Shown here one piece after another: positions 36,301-46,158 of a stretch of 64,000 nt of DNA. The position numbers were made by a program, and so were the translations under genes. Below the pieces are notes generated by a model. It had not been told where the DNA came from and searched no databases. It saw only the letters and a program-made list of their open reading frames with translations. How positions within the stretch are numbered: position 1 is the stretch's first letter; each line of letters starts with the position of its first letter. Where the stretch lies: the NCBI RefSeq assembly GCF_018863415.1, contig NZ_JAHKSN010000006.1, positions 62,001-126,000 on the forward strand, in the 5' to 3' direction. The stretch comes from Deinococcus aestuarii (GTDB lineage: Bacteria > Deinococcota > Deinococci > Deinococcales > Deinococcaceae).

Positions 36301-39269
36301 CCTTGTAATCCTGGTTGCAGCCTGCCCTCGGGCGGGCTGAGGATTGAAACGCTGACGGCAATGTGCCGAGCGGGACGCTGGCGGGGTTGCAGCCTGCCCT
36401 CGGGCGGGCTGAGGATTGAAACCCCGACGAGCTGCGCCGCCTCCCGCTGGCGGGGGTTGCAGCCTGCCCTCGGGCGGGCTGAGGATTGAAACAACAACTG
36501 CAAGCAGAGCCTCCAGGTCGAGGGTGGTGTTGCAGCCTGCCCTCGGGCGGGCTGAGGATTGAAACCAGGCGTGGTCTTCCTGATCGTTGAAAAACCCGTA
36601 GTTGCAGCCTGCCCTCGGGCGGGCTGAGGATTGAAACACGTCGCCCGCGAGGCTGTTCTGCACGTCGAGGTGTTGCAGCCTGCCCTCGGGCGGGCTGAGG
36701 ATTGAAACGTCGGCTCGGCGTTCAGGAACCAATCGCTGGGGGGTTGCAGCCTGCCCTCGGGCGGGCTGAGGATTGAAACTCGACGCCCGCGAACGGCAGC
36801 CCCGCCGTGATCTCGTTGCAGCCTGCCCTCGGGCGGGCTGAGGATTGAAACCTCCACACAGTGTCCGGCGCCGACCACGCGCGCTGTTGCAGCCTGCCCT
36901 CGGGCGGGCTGAGGATTGAAACGCGCCGAACGTCCGCACGTCCACCGCCCCGGAGTTGCAGCCTGCCCTCGGGCGGGCTGAGGATTGAAACTCGACCTCA
37001 GCGTGAGCGGCGACGTGTCCGCCGAGGTTGCAGCCTGCCCTCGGGCGGGCTGAGGATTGAAACATCAGCCTGCACGCGGGCCTCACCCTGCCGGTCGTGT
37101 TGCAGCCTGCCCTCGGGCGGGCTGAGGATTGAAACGATACCCTCCAGGGGCAGCTCAAGGTCGCCGAGAGGTTGCAGCCTGCCCTCGGGCGGGCTGAGGA
37201 TTGAAACCACGAACTCCGCCAGCATCCCCAGCACCCTCCCCAGTTGCAGCCTGCCCTCGGGCGGGCTGAGGATTGAAACCCCGTCATCCCCTCCGAAACC
37301 CTGTTCCGGATGTACGAGGTTGCAGCCTGCCCTCGGGCGGGCTGAGGATTGAAACGTCTGCGTCCGGTAGCGGGTGTCATACGCCTCAAGTTGCAGCCTG
37401 CCCTCGGGCGGGCTGAGGATTGAAACACGGACTACGCCTACCCCAACCCTGCCGGGCACCGGTTGCAGCCTGCCCTCGGGCGGGCTGAGGATTGAAACCA
37501 GGCCATTGCGCCGGGCCTGCCGGGCTATGGCGTTGCAGCCTGCCCTCGGGCGGGCTGAGGATTGAAACGACGGCACGGTGGCAGCTCTGAACAGCACCAG
37601 GTTGCAGCCTGCCCTCGGGCGGGCTGAGGATTGAAACTTGAGCTGATCCCTGAACTCGGCAGTCAGAGCGCTGTTGCAGCCTGCCCTCGGGCGGGCTGAG
37701 GATTGAAGCCACCTGTCCGAGCGGCTGTCGGCGGTAGCGGGGGGTTGCAGCCTGCCCTCGGGCGGGCTGAGGATTGAAACGTCGTGGACACGCTCGCCCT
37801 CGACCGCGCCCTCCAGTTGCAGCCTGCCCTCGGGCGGGCTGAGGATTGAAACTTGTTCCCAAAATGCTCAGTACCCACGCCCGAGGGTTGCAGCCTGCCC
37901 TCGGGCGGGCTGAGGATTGAAACGCCGTCCTGTGGGAGCGGGCGAGCTGGCTCTATCGCGTTGCAGCCTGCCCTCGGGCGGGCTGAGGATTGAAACGGCG
38001 GGGCGATATCGGGGACACCAATGTCCGGGTGGTTGCAGCCTGCCCTCGGGCGGGCTGAGGATTGAAACGACCTGCGGCGCAGGGCTCGGGGCGGGCGGCT
38101 CGGGGTTGCAGCCTGCCCTCGGGCGGGCTGAGGATTGAAACGACTTCAACGGCGAGACCCTCACCGTCCAGCCCGGCGTTGCAGCCTGCCCTCGGGCGGG
38201 CTGAGGATTGAAACGCCGATCTGAGCGGCAATCGCCTGCTCGCCGCCCGTTGCAGCCTGCCCTCGGGCGGGCTGAGGATTGAAACCGAAAGAGGAAAGAT
38301 AAGGCCATCTAGAATCCCATGTTGCAGCCTGCCCTCGGGCGGGCTGAGGATTGAAACTTCGTGGTGTCAAGGCCACGCTTGCGGGCACGCTGTTGCAGCC
38401 TGCCCGAGGGCAGGCTGAGGATTGAAACTGGAGGGTGCCCGTGACGGTCACGAAGGTGGTGTCGTTGCAGCCTGCCCTCGGGCGGGCTGAGGATTGAAAC
38501 GGTGATCAGGTCTTGGAGTTCCTTCAGGGCGGCGGTTGCAGCCTGCCCTCGGGCGGGCTGAGGATTGAAACTCATAGCCGTCGGGAATGTTGTAGATGCT
38601 TGTGGCGTTGCAGCCTGCCCTCGGGCGGGCTGAGGATTGAAACTCTGGAGAGCGTGTACGACCGTCTGATGGCCGGGGTTGCAGCCTGCCCTCGGGCGGG
38701 CTGAGGATTGAAACGCACGGTCTCGATCTCCTGCCCGGCCCGGACGATGTTGCAGCCTGCCCTCGGGCGGGCTGAGGATTGAAACCCAGCCGAACTGATC
38801 GGACTCGCGCACGTCGGTAGTTGCAGCCTGCCCTCGGGCGGGCTGAGGATTGAAACGCCCCGATCATCGTCCATGTTCGGGCAACCCCAGGTTGCAGCCT
38901 GCCCTCGGGCGGGCTGAGGATTGAAACGACGCGCTGCGCTTCCCGAACGTCTACCACGACGTTGCAGCCTGCCCTCGGGCGGGCTGAGGATTGAAACCGC
39001 CGCCGCACCTGGCCGGTCGTGCTGCTCGCGTTGCAGCCTGCCCTCGGGCGGGCTGAGGATTGAAACTTCGCGGCGTCCAGGCGGAGCTGCGCGGCTTTCA
39101 CGTTGCAGCCTGCCCTCGGGCGGGCTGAGGATTGAAACATCGCCATCGGTCACCAGTCCTTCCGGGCCCAGTCGTTGCAGCCTGCCCTCGGGCGGGCTGA
39201 GGATTGAAACCTCCCAGAGGGTGAGGGCCACAGCGTCGAGGTTGCAGCCTGCCCTCGGGCGGGCTGAGG
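33375..39269 (+). CRISPR. CRISPR array 2, 83 repeats and 82 spacers, type I-C
   Basis: 37-nt repeats, GTTGCAGCC + TGCCCTCGGGCG + GGCTGA + GGATTGAAAC, transcribed rightward. They differ from array 1 only inside the hairpin (loop CTCG instead of TTCG, two or three stem changes), and the 5' and 3' ends are identical. Spacers are mostly 32-36 nt; one is 39 (after 37243) and the last is 30. The final copy (39241-39269) lacks its last eight bases, marking the trailer end. Variants: the repeat at 37673 ends GAAGC, and the repeat at 38392 has TGCCCGAGGGCAGG in the stem-loop. Confidence 0.98.
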
Positions 39270-39377
39270 TAGCCTTCGATGAGGAGTCCAGACTGGACCA
39301 CAAAATGGGCAGGCTCACGAGGACGGGTCTCCCCACCCCAGTCATGGGTGGTTTCCACCAGAGTGGGGAAGACCGGC

Positions 39378-40433
39378 TTACCCTCCGCGGTCTGCCCCGT
39401 TCGGCTGGCCTCCCAACCCTTCCAGCTCCCGCTCCAGCTCCTCCACGCTCGGCAACTGCCCCCGCAGCTCCTGCGGCAGCGCCTCGGCCAGCTCGTAGGT
39501 ACTCACGCCCAAGGGCCGGTCCACCCCGCGCAGGGCGTACTCGGCGATCACCTTGTTCTGGGTGCGGCACAAGAGTAGGCCGATGCTGGGCGCGTCGCTG
39601 GGATGCCGCAGCAGGTCGTCCGCCGCCGAGAGATAGAAGTTCATCTTCCCGACGTACTCGGGTTTGAACTCCCCGATCTTCAGGTCAATCACTATGTAAC
39701 AGCGCAGCCGCAGATGGTAGAAGAGCAGGTCCAAGTAGAAGTCCTCGCCGCCCACCTCCAGGTGGACCTGGCTCCCCACGAAGGCGAAGCCCACCCCCAG
39801 TTCCAGCATGAAGTCCCGCAGGTGCGCGAGCAGCCCGCGTTCCAGGTCCCGCTCCAAGGCCTCATCGTGCAGGGTCAGGAAGTCGAAGTTGTACGGGTCC
39901 TTGAGGAGTTGCTGGGCCAGCTCGGACTGCGGACTTGGGAGGGCCCGCCCGAAGTTGGTGGTGGCCTGGCCCTGGCGCTCGCGCAGGCGGCCCTCGATCT
40001 GGTGGATCAGGACGTTGCGGCTCCACCCGTGCTCAACCGTGGCGCGGGCGTACCACTCGCGCTGGCCGGGGTCCTTGACCTTCTGCATCAGGGCGATGTT
40101 GTGACCCCAGGGGAGTTGTCCAACAAGCTGTTGGACGGTTCCCTCGTCCGGCCAGGTGGCCGCGAACTGCTGCATGGAGCTCAGGTTGCTGCGGCTGAAG
40201 CCCTTCATCTCCGGGAACTCGCGCTTCAGGTCCCGGGAGAGCTGGTCGATGACCTTCGCTCCCCACCCGGCCTGCTGCTGCCGCCCCAAGATGGCCTGCC
40301 CCATCTGCCAGTACAGCAGGATCAGCTCGCGGTTGACCGCCAGGGCGGCCCGCGTCTGGGCTGACCGAATGCGGTCTTTGAGTTCCCCCAGCAGCGCCGG
40401 GTAGTCTCCGGGGAGCGCGAGGTCACCGGTCAT
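39378..40433 (-). CDS. DUF1016 (YhcG-like) PD-(D/E)xK nuclease family protein
   Basis: 351 aa. The N-terminal DUF1016_N region (..AALAVNRELILLYWQMGQAILGRQQQ.GWGAKVIDQLSRDLKREFPEMKGFSRSNL) is helical. The C-terminal nuclease fold shows GFAFVGSQVHLEVGGEDFYLDLLFYHLRLRCYIVIDLKIGEFKPEYVGKMN, with catalytic Glu, Asp and D-x-K positions. The family is often found in mobile and defence contexts. Here it starts at the trailer side of CRISPR array 2, converging on it with about 110 bp between. The substrate is unknown. Confidence 0.9.
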   Translation of the reverse strand: MTGDLALPGDYPALLGELKDRIRSAQTRAALAVNRELILLYWQMGQAILGRQQQAGWGAKVIDQLSRDLKREFPEMKGFSRSNLSSMQQFAATWPDEGTVQQLVGQLPWGHNIALMQKVKDPGQREWYARATVEHGWSRNVLIHQIEGRLRERQGQATTNFGRALPSPQSELAQQLLKDPYNFDFLTLHDEALERDLERGLLAHLRDFMLELGVGFAFVGSQVHLEVGGEDFYLDLLFYHLRLRCYIVIDLKIGEFKPEYVGKMNFYLSAADDLLRHPSDAPSIGLLLCRTQNKVIAEYALRGVDRPLGVSTYELAEALPQELRGQLPSVEELERELEGLGGQPNGADRGG

Positions 40434-40959
40434 GGTCCCGCCGTTCGGTGGTCCAGCAGACGTCTTCCAGGGGCACCTGGGCGCTTCTGGAGGGGCGGGG
40501 GCTCGTCACGCGGGGAGTCATGGGGCGCTCATGGTAGAGCGTGGCGCGGCGGGACGAGCCCGGGAATGAACCCTGCCCGTGCCGCACCCTGGGGGCTCGC
40601 CGCGTGGGGAGGAAGCGGCCTCCTTTGTTTTCTGCGAACCGAAATGCCGCCGCTTGGGCCGGTCAGCGCTCACTGGACGGCCCTCCCGCCGTCGAGCAGC
40701 ACCGCGGCTGCCTGCCCGTCCTGACCGGTCGCCAAGACGGGCGCGTCACCCTGGTCGGGAGGCGCGCGCTGCCACGGCGTCTAGGGACCCAGGGCGTGCG
40801 CTCCGTCCAGCAGCGGGCGCCCTGGGGTTCCCGGGTGACGTGGGCGACGGCCGGAACATGCTGGCGGGACGTCGCGGGTGCAGGACGACCCCCGCAGGTA
40901 CAGCAAGCTCAGCTTGTGGCCGAGGCGCTGCCCGTCAGCGCGAGGGGGAGACAGCCGAC
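40434..40959. other. Intergenic region without recognised features
   Basis: 526 bp between the DUF1016 gene and the IS110 remnant. Frames on both strands are short or of Arg/Pro-rich shadow type. No hairpin with a T-run, RNA gene or inverted repeat was seen. Confidence 0.4.
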
Positions 40960-41523
40960 CTACCGCTCGCGGGGCAAGACCACCTGCACGAGGTACAGCA
41001 GCCGCTCGTGCAGGCCCACAAGTTGCCGGTCGAGGAAGAACAGGTGGCGCTCCAGGTCCTCACGGATCGGCGCATACTCGATCCCCGGCAGCCGCTCTTC
41101 CTCCTGAGCCCGCATCTCCAGCACCTGCCGCCGCCGCGCCAGCAGCAGATGAACCCGTTCGTCGTCCCCCTCTTGGGTCTTCATGCGCTCACCCAGGAGC
41201 CGGGCAGTCCCAGCCATCTCTGCTACGGTGGTAGCGCCCGAGAGCCCTGCGCCAGTGGTCGCCGCGAAGGCCTGCACCTGTTCCTTTGAGGTCACCCTCA
41301 CCCGCACGCCCTGCTCCAGCAGCGCCACCACCACGGGCAGTTCTCCACCGCCCAGTGCCTGCACCAGCACCGCCGCCGGGCGCAGCTCGCCGATGCGCCC
41401 CGCCAACCGAAGAACCCCCTCTGGAGAGCTGTCCTCGGAGAAGGTCTCGCCCGTCGGGGCGACTGCCGCCCGCCAGGCCCCCCGGCTGTGCTTCAGGCCC
41501 ACGTCCACCTCCGACATGCCCAC
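40960..41523 (-). pseudogene. Truncated IS110-family transposase remnant with lost catalytic residues
   Basis: 187 aa. The first 115 residues follow the DEDD domain of IS110 transposases: VDVGLKHSRGAWRAAVAPTGETF.., ..LAGRIGELRPAAVLVQALGGGELPVVVALLEQGVRVRVTSKEQVQAFA. The usual Glu in 'vlEatGG' is Gln, and the DALDA motif is replaced by ATTVAEMAG, so two of the four acidic residues are gone. The C-terminal half with the serine motif is replaced by a charged helix (..MRAQEEERLPGIE..). The frame is open and might be kept for another use, but transposition is not possible. Confidence 0.65.
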
Positions 41524-41527
41524 CTCC

Positions 41528-41612
41528 TCAGAACGGAATCAACAGGTTGAGAAGCTGTCGAAACGGGTCCGGCGAGTCGTCCGCGCCGCCAGTTCCCGAA
41601 CCTCCTCTTTCA
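41528..41612 (-). pseudogene. 3' fragment of the 94-aa gene found at 59151-59435
   Basis: Ends ..ADDSPDPFRQLLNLLIPF with TGA at 41528-41530, against ..ADDTPDELRRLLNLLIPF in the intact gene. Upstream the match continues in another frame (EEVRELAAR against DEFRVLAAR), then vanishes. The 5' part and start are lost. The remaining 265 bp to the SMI1 gene hold nothing recognisable. Confidence 0.65.
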
Positions 41613-41877
41613 AGGGGAGGGCCGGAGCGCTCATCGTCAGCGTATGAGGTGAGCGCCCCGTGTCTGTCCCCACTTTCCCTGCATATCGTCAGAATCCTAG
41701 CAGCGGCCAGGCTCCATCCTGGAGCAGGCACGCCAAGTGCCCCCCAGGGCCACGAGGGTGGAGCCGAAGAGAGTGGGCATCGACTGGCCCTCCTGTGCGC
41801 CGTCCGCCGGAGGAAGCGTCCAACCGGGGTGCTGGTCCGGGGTTCACCACGCGCGTTTAAGGTGACCGCCCACAGCG

Positions 41878-42432
41878 TTAGTCCTCACACAGCCGGTGCA
41901 TCCCCGGGTCGTAAGCGATCACGCCACGTTCCAGCCCACCTGCCAGATCGGTGAGGTACTGCCGAAAGCTGCTGTTCTCCAGCGGCCGGTCGGGGTCCGC
42001 GTGCCACACCTCGATCACCTGGCCCACCGTGCCCCGACTGGTGGGCGCCGTATCCACGCACAGGGCGTCCCCCGCGCCATTGCTCGTCACGGGAATCCAC
42101 CCGGGGTGCCACCACACGGGCTGGACCTCCTCGTCCGCCTCCACCGCGTTGCCCTCGAAGTCGCCGCCACGCAGCAACTCCGTCCACAGCGCCCAGGTGT
42201 CCAACACCTCGCCCAACGGCAGCAGGCGGCCGTGAGGCACCAGCTCAGGGCCCGCGTCGTCCTGACCGTCGTGTCGCAGGTACGACGCGCGCACATCCCC
42301 GGGCAGAGGTGCGCCCAGATGCGCCTCTGCCCGTTCAAGGTCCGCCAAACTCACCCCCGGGCGCAGGCTGTGCAGGCCGTCAGGAAGGTGCTCGTCCAGC
42401 CAGGCCTCCAAACGCTCCCACACGCTCTGCAT
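41878..42432 (-). CDS. SMI1/KNR4 (SUKH) family protein
   Basis: 184 aa with the family's layout: SVWERLEAWLDEHLP, LRPGVSLADLERAEAHLGAPLPGDVRASYLRHDGQ, LPLGEVLDTWALWTELL, and PVWWHPGWIPVTSNGAGDALCVDTAP. Members often act as immunity proteins to nuclease toxins or in unknown regulatory roles. No toxin gene lies next to it. Transcribed alone on the minus strand. Confidence 0.88.
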   Translation of the reverse strand: MQSVWERLEAWLDEHLPDGLHSLRPGVSLADLERAEAHLGAPLPGDVRASYLRHDGQDDAGPELVPHGRLLPLGEVLDTWALWTELLRGGDFEGNAVEADEEVQPVWWHPGWIPVTSNGAGDALCVDTAPTSRGTVGQVIEVWHADPDRPLENSSFRQYLTDLAGGLERGVIAYDPGMHRLCED

Positions 42433-42550
42433 GAGTCGAAGTGTACAGACAGGGCTTGGCCTCTGGAGGGGCGAGGCCGTCCGTGAGACCGGCGTCCAAC
42501 ACCTGGTTCAGGTGACCTCTCACCACAGGCATGGCCCCGCGGTCCCGCAC

Positions 42551-43555
42551 CTACTCGCAGGCGATGCCGTCCCCGTCCCGGTCCAGGGACGTACTGTACC
42601 CGGGCTGGCCTCTTCGCAGGGGGGTCACGCCCGCTGCCCGCGCCTGAGCGCAACTCCGGTACACCGGGGAAGCGGGTGTGGCCGGATGGGAGGCCGCCCC
42701 CGAGGTCGTGCCCTGGTTGGCCGGGACGGGAGCCCCCTTCTCGCTGGTGATCGCAAACCGCCCGTTTGCCTGGACCACGACGGTCACCGTGCCCTGCCGG
42801 TCGGTGCGGTACACCGTCGCCCCCGCCCGCCGGTACAGTTCCAGGGCCTGCGAGGTCGGGTGTCCGTAGTTGTTCGGGCCCACCCCGATCACCACGTTCT
42901 TCGGTTGCACGACAGCTAACCAGGCGGAGTGGTCGCCGTTCGCGGCCCCGTGGTGGATACTCTTGTACACGTCGATGTTGCCTAGCACGCTGGCCGGGTA
43001 CTTCCTCAGCCACGCCTGCGTCTCCGGGGTCTCGCTGTCCCCCGTCATCAACGCCCGGAAGGAGCCGTACTGGATCAGCAGGCCGACGCTGTTCACGTTC
43101 TGCTCGTCCCTGGGCATTCCCGGCGGAGGCGGCAGCACGGTCACCCGCACGCTGCCCAGGTTGATCACCTGATCCCGGGCGAGCAACCCCTGGGTCCCCG
43201 CCTGCTGGACGGCCGCCGTGAGCTTGCCCCAGGTCTGGGAAGTTGGAGCGATCCCGTTGTTGAGGAAGAATTTCGGTTTGAACAACCGCACGGCCGGCAC
43301 CAGCCCGGTAATGTGGTCGGCGTCGCCGTGGCTCGCCGCCACCAGGTCGAGGCTCTGCACCCCGTACCCCTTGAGCAGGGCCTGGATTCGGGCTTCCGAA
43401 CGACCCCCGTCGTACAGAATCGACTTCCCCTCGGGGCTCGTGATGAGCACCGCGTCCCCCTGCCCCACGTCGAGGAAGCGCAGCGTGAGGGCCCCGGTCG
43501 CCTGGGCCTGCACCGTCCCCAGCACCAGGGCCGCGAGCGCGAGCAAGGCCCTCAC
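42551..43555 (-). CDS. Secreted metallo-beta-lactamase-fold hydrolase with Excalibur domain
   Basis: 334 aa. Signal peptide 1-19 (MRALLALAALVLGTVQAQA). A ComEC/Rec2-like MBL domain follows (LRFLDVGQGDAVLITSPEGKSILYDGG, metal motif SHGDADH at 75-81, MTGDSETPETQ, YKSIHHGAANG). At the C-terminus (about 299-334) is an Excalibur calcium-binding motif (YRSCAQARAAGVTPL..DRDGDGIACE). Proteins of this kind are probable extracellular nucleases or phosphodiesterases linked to DNA uptake. The start overlaps the DUF3006 gene stop by four bases. Confidence 0.88.
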   Translation of the reverse strand: MRALLALAALVLGTVQAQATGALTLRFLDVGQGDAVLITSPEGKSILYDGGRSEARIQALLKGYGVQSLDLVAASHGDADHITGLVPAVRLFKPKFFLNNGIAPTSQTWGKLTAAVQQAGTQGLLARDQVINLGSVRVTVLPPPPGMPRDEQNVNSVGLLIQYGSFRALMTGDSETPETQAWLRKYPASVLGNIDVYKSIHHGAANGDHSAWLAVVQPKNVVIGVGPNNYGHPTSQALELYRRAGATVYRTDRQGTVTVVVQANGRFAITSEKGAPVPANQGTTSGAASHPATPASPVYRSCAQARAAGVTPLRRGQPGYSTSLDRDGDGIACE

Positions 43556-43842
43556 AAGTCAATCTCCCCGCCGGGAGCGGCCATGTTCAGGGCGTTGAGT
43601 GCAGCCTGGGCCGACGTGCGGCGCCGGGCCGTCTCTGCCGGGTCGAGTTCGAGCGAGAAGTCCCCACCCTCGACCACGACGCGGAGCACGTCGCCCTCCT
43701 TCACTCCACGGGGCAGGCTGGCGAGCGCCATATCCACTATCTCGCCATCCTCCAGTTCCACGCGGGCAAGGTGACCTTCAAGACCGTCCACAACCCACAC
43801 GGCGCTCAACACGTCCGCAGCTTCCGAGTTCTCCTGTGACAT
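43552..43842 (-). CDS. DUF3006 protein, partner of the MBL/Excalibur gene
   Basis: 96 aa. It carries the DUF3006 pattern (WVVDGLEGHLARVELEDGEIVDMALASLPRGVKEGDVLRV). This small domain is repeatedly encoded next to ComEC-like MBL hydrolases in bacteria. A four-base overlap couples it to the downstream hydrolase. The biochemical role is unknown. Confidence 0.85.
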   Translation of the reverse strand: MSQENSEAADVLSAVWVVDGLEGHLARVELEDGEIVDMALASLPRGVKEGDVLRVVVEGGDFSLELDPAETARRRTSAQAALNALNMAAPGGEIDL

Positions 43843-43864
43843 ACCGCACCGTAGCGCAGGTCAG

Positions 43865-43990
43865 TCACGTGGGCTGGGGCACTTTCGTCAGCCGCCTAGC
43901 AACGACCAGAACCTCCCTTGCGGCCAAGACGCCCTTGAACCACCTCAGGCGCGCGTCCACGTCGGACACGTCCACGCCCGTACGCTCCAG
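43865..43990 (-). pseudogene. C-terminal fragment of a DUF790/Bax1 gene
   Basis: Encodes LERTGVDVSDVDARLRWF.. and KGVLAAREVLVVARRL.., ending TKVPQPT. It matches the last 41 residues of the intact DUF790 protein at 47594 (LERAGVDPSDFDERLVWF.., KGVLNPKEVLALAERL..). Upstream the similarity stops. It is a decayed remnant 3.6 kb from the intact gene. The remainder of 43991-44323 holds the kinase promoter region and no gene. Confidence 0.75.
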
Positions 43991-44323
43991 GCCCATCCGC
44001 GAGCAGGGGCCTGAAGGCAGCCGCTCGCAGGGCGGACCTGCGGGCGGTGGGGTGGCCACACCACACGGTGGCGGTCAGCACCCCGGAGGCGGCCCGACTT
44101 GCCGCCGAACGTGCCGCCCACAAGCGCAGGGGGTGACAGGCGGGGCAGACGCTCCTCGGGCCAGGCTGACGAGCTGACTTTCGACAGTAGTGAACAGGGG
44201 AGGCGTGGGGTAGGCTTGACCTCAACCTCACGCGCTCGGCAGGAGACCGACGGGTCCCCGGCGTGGCGCCGGGCAGGCTGAAAGGACCGCGCCGCCTGTC
44301 CGCTCGACTCCAGGGGGTCGGTT

Positions 44324-45517
44324 GTGAACACGTTTTTCGCGAACACGTTGGTCACGCCACTCGGAGAACTTCGCCCCGTCATGCGCCTGGTGGGCGTCTG
44401 CACGTTCGTGGCGGTCACCGCGCACGCCGTTCTGGCCCTTCCGGCCAAACCGTGGCGGCTCACCCCGGAAGAGGTGGGGCCGTGGGCGCTCTCGCTCGCC
44501 GGCTTTCTCCTGGTGCTGGTGTGGGCCACCAGCCGCCGGGTGGACCGCCGGGGCTCCCCTTGGTCGCTGGGGCTGATCGTGGCCCAGACGGGCCTGGCCC
44601 TGACCGCGAATCACATCTTCAACGGCAACAGCCTGCTGTCGGGGCTGCTGCTGGTGGTAGCGGCGCAGGTGGGGCTGAGGTTGGCGCTGCCCCTTGCGCT
44701 CGGGTGGGTGACGGTTCAGACCCTTGGGCTGGGCGCTGTGCTGCTCTACCACTGGCCGCCCCTCGACGCCTGGCCCTACACGACGGGGTACCTGTGCTTC
44801 CAACTGTTCGCCGTGGGCAGCGCGCAACTCGCCGTGCGGGAGGTCCGCGCGCGCCAGCGCCTCGCGCAGGTGGTCGCGGAGCTGCGCGAGACCCGGACCC
44901 TTCTGAACGAGGCCAGCCGCAACGCCGAGCGGCTGCATATCGCGCGCGAACTCCACGACCTGCTCGGTCACCACCTCACGGCCCTGAACATGAATCTGGA
45001 GGTCACGGCGCACCTCGTGCCCGATCCGGCGGCCCGGCTGCACCTGGGGCGCGCCCAGACGGTGGCCCGGCAACTCCTCGGGGACGTGCGCGAGGCCGTG
45101 AGTTCGCTGCGCGGCACGGCCCAGGGCGACTTCCAGGGCGAGGTTGCGCGGCTCGCCCGCACCACCCCGGCCCTTGCGGTTCACCTTCAATTCTCGGACG
45201 ACTTCAGCGCCCCCGGACCTCTTCAGGCCCATGTGCTGCTCCGCTGCGTGCAGGAGGTGCTCACCAACACGGTGCGGCACGCCCACGCCAGGCAGGTCTG
45301 GCTGACTTTCACCCGCACCCCGGACCACCTGGACTTCCAGGCCAGCGATGACGGCCGTGGCACGCGGCACCTGCACAGCGGCTGCGGTCTGAGCGGAATG
45401 CGCGAGCGACTTGAAAGTGTGGGGGGTGCCCTGCGGGTGGAGGGCCGTCCGGGACAGGGGCTGGCGCTTTTCGTGTCTGTGCCGCTGACCCTGCCGGTGA
45501 GCGGGGGTGCCCGGTGA
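44324..45517 (+). CDS. NarL-family sensor histidine kinase
   Basis: 397 aa from the GTG at 44324. Four to six hydrophobic segments occupy residues 20-170, without a large periplasmic domain, as in DesK-like sensors. HisKA_3 follows with the phospho-acceptor H211 (RLHIARELHDLLGHHLTALNM), then an HATPase with N-box (VQEVLTNTVRHAHA), G1 (DDGRG) and G2 (GLSGMRERLESVGG). The stimulus may be a membrane state. GTGA overlap with the response regulator gene places both in one operon. Confidence 0.93.
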   Translation: MNTFFANTLVTPLGELRPVMRLVGVCTFVAVTAHAVLALPAKPWRLTPEEVGPWALSLAGFLLVLVWATSRRVDRRGSPWSLGLIVAQTGLALTANHIFNGNSLLSGLLLVVAAQVGLRLALPLALGWVTVQTLGLGAVLLYHWPPLDAWPYTTGYLCFQLFAVGSAQLAVREVRARQRLAQVVAELRETRTLLNEASRNAERLHIARELHDLLGHHLTALNMNLEVTAHLVPDPAARLHLGRAQTVARQLLGDVREAVSSLRGTAQGDFQGEVARLARTTPALAVHLQFSDDFSAPGPLQAHVLLRCVQEVLTNTVRHAHARQVWLTFTRTPDHLDFQASDDGRGTRHLHSGCGLSGMRERLESVGGALRVEGRPGQGLALFVSVPLTLPVSGGAR

Positions 45518-46158
45518 TTCGCGTCTGCATCGTGGAGGACCAGATGCTCGTCCGCCAGGGCCTGCACAGCATGCTCAGCCTCGCCGGGGACATGGTGGTG
45601 GTGGCCGAGGCCGAGCACGGCGAACAGGCCCTCCACGTCATCCCACAGGTCCAGCCCGACGTGGTGCTGCTGGACTACCGGATGCCGCGGCTGGACGGCC
45701 TGGGCGTGCTGCGCGCCCTAGGTGAGGCAGGGCACCTGCCGCCCACCCTGATTCTGACGACCTTCGACGACGACGAGCTGGTCTTCGCGGGCGTGCAGGC
45801 GGGCGCACGCGGCTACCTGCTCAAGGACGTGCCCCTGACCGAGTTGCTCCAGGCGATCCGCGCCGTCGCGGGCGGCGGGCGATGGTTGCAACCGGCCCTC
45901 ACCGAGCGCATCCGCCGGGGACTGGAGGCGGCCACCCCGCCGAGTGAGCCCGGCTCCGAACACCGGGTCGCCCTGACCTGCCGTGAACACGAGGTGCTGC
46001 GCCTGATCGCGGGCGGCTTCAACAACCGTGAGATCGGAGGCCTGCTGTGCACGACCGAGGGCACCATCAAGAGCTACGTCTCGAACATCCTCTCCAAACT
46101 CGGTGTGCGTGACCGCACCCGCGCCGTGCTGCGCGCCGTGGACCTCGACCTGCTCTAG
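45514..46158 (+). CDS. NarL/LuxR-type response regulator
   Basis: 214 aa. The receiver domain has the acidic pocket at E8-D9, phospho-acceptor D54 (VLLDYRMP) and K104 (YLLKD). The LuxR-type helix-turn-helix (about 150-205) reads LTCREHEVLRLIAGGFNNREIGGLLCTTEGTIKSYVSNILSKLGV. It is the cognate partner of the kinase encoded four bases upstream. Target promoters cannot be named. Confidence 0.95.
   Translation: MIRVCIVEDQMLVRQGLHSMLSLAGDMVVVAEAEHGEQALHVIPQVQPDVVLLDYRMPRLDGLGVLRALGEAGHLPPTLILTTFDDDELVFAGVQAGARGYLLKDVPLTELLQAIRAVAGGGRWLQPALTERIRRGLEAATPPSEPGSEHRVALTCREHEVLRLIAGGFNNREIGGLLCTTEGTIKSYVSNILSKLGVRDRTRAVLRAVDLDLL

Noticed and set aside
33273..39146. Many overlapping frames in array 2 with [13 protein letters not shown] or ARPRAGCN repeats
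   Set aside because: Same artefact: repeat translation in the CRISPR array, on both strands.
43945..44529. 194-codon minus-strand frame over the DUF790 fragment and kinase start
   Set aside because: It runs antisense to the kinase N-terminus and out of frame with the DUF790 remnant; no domain recognised.
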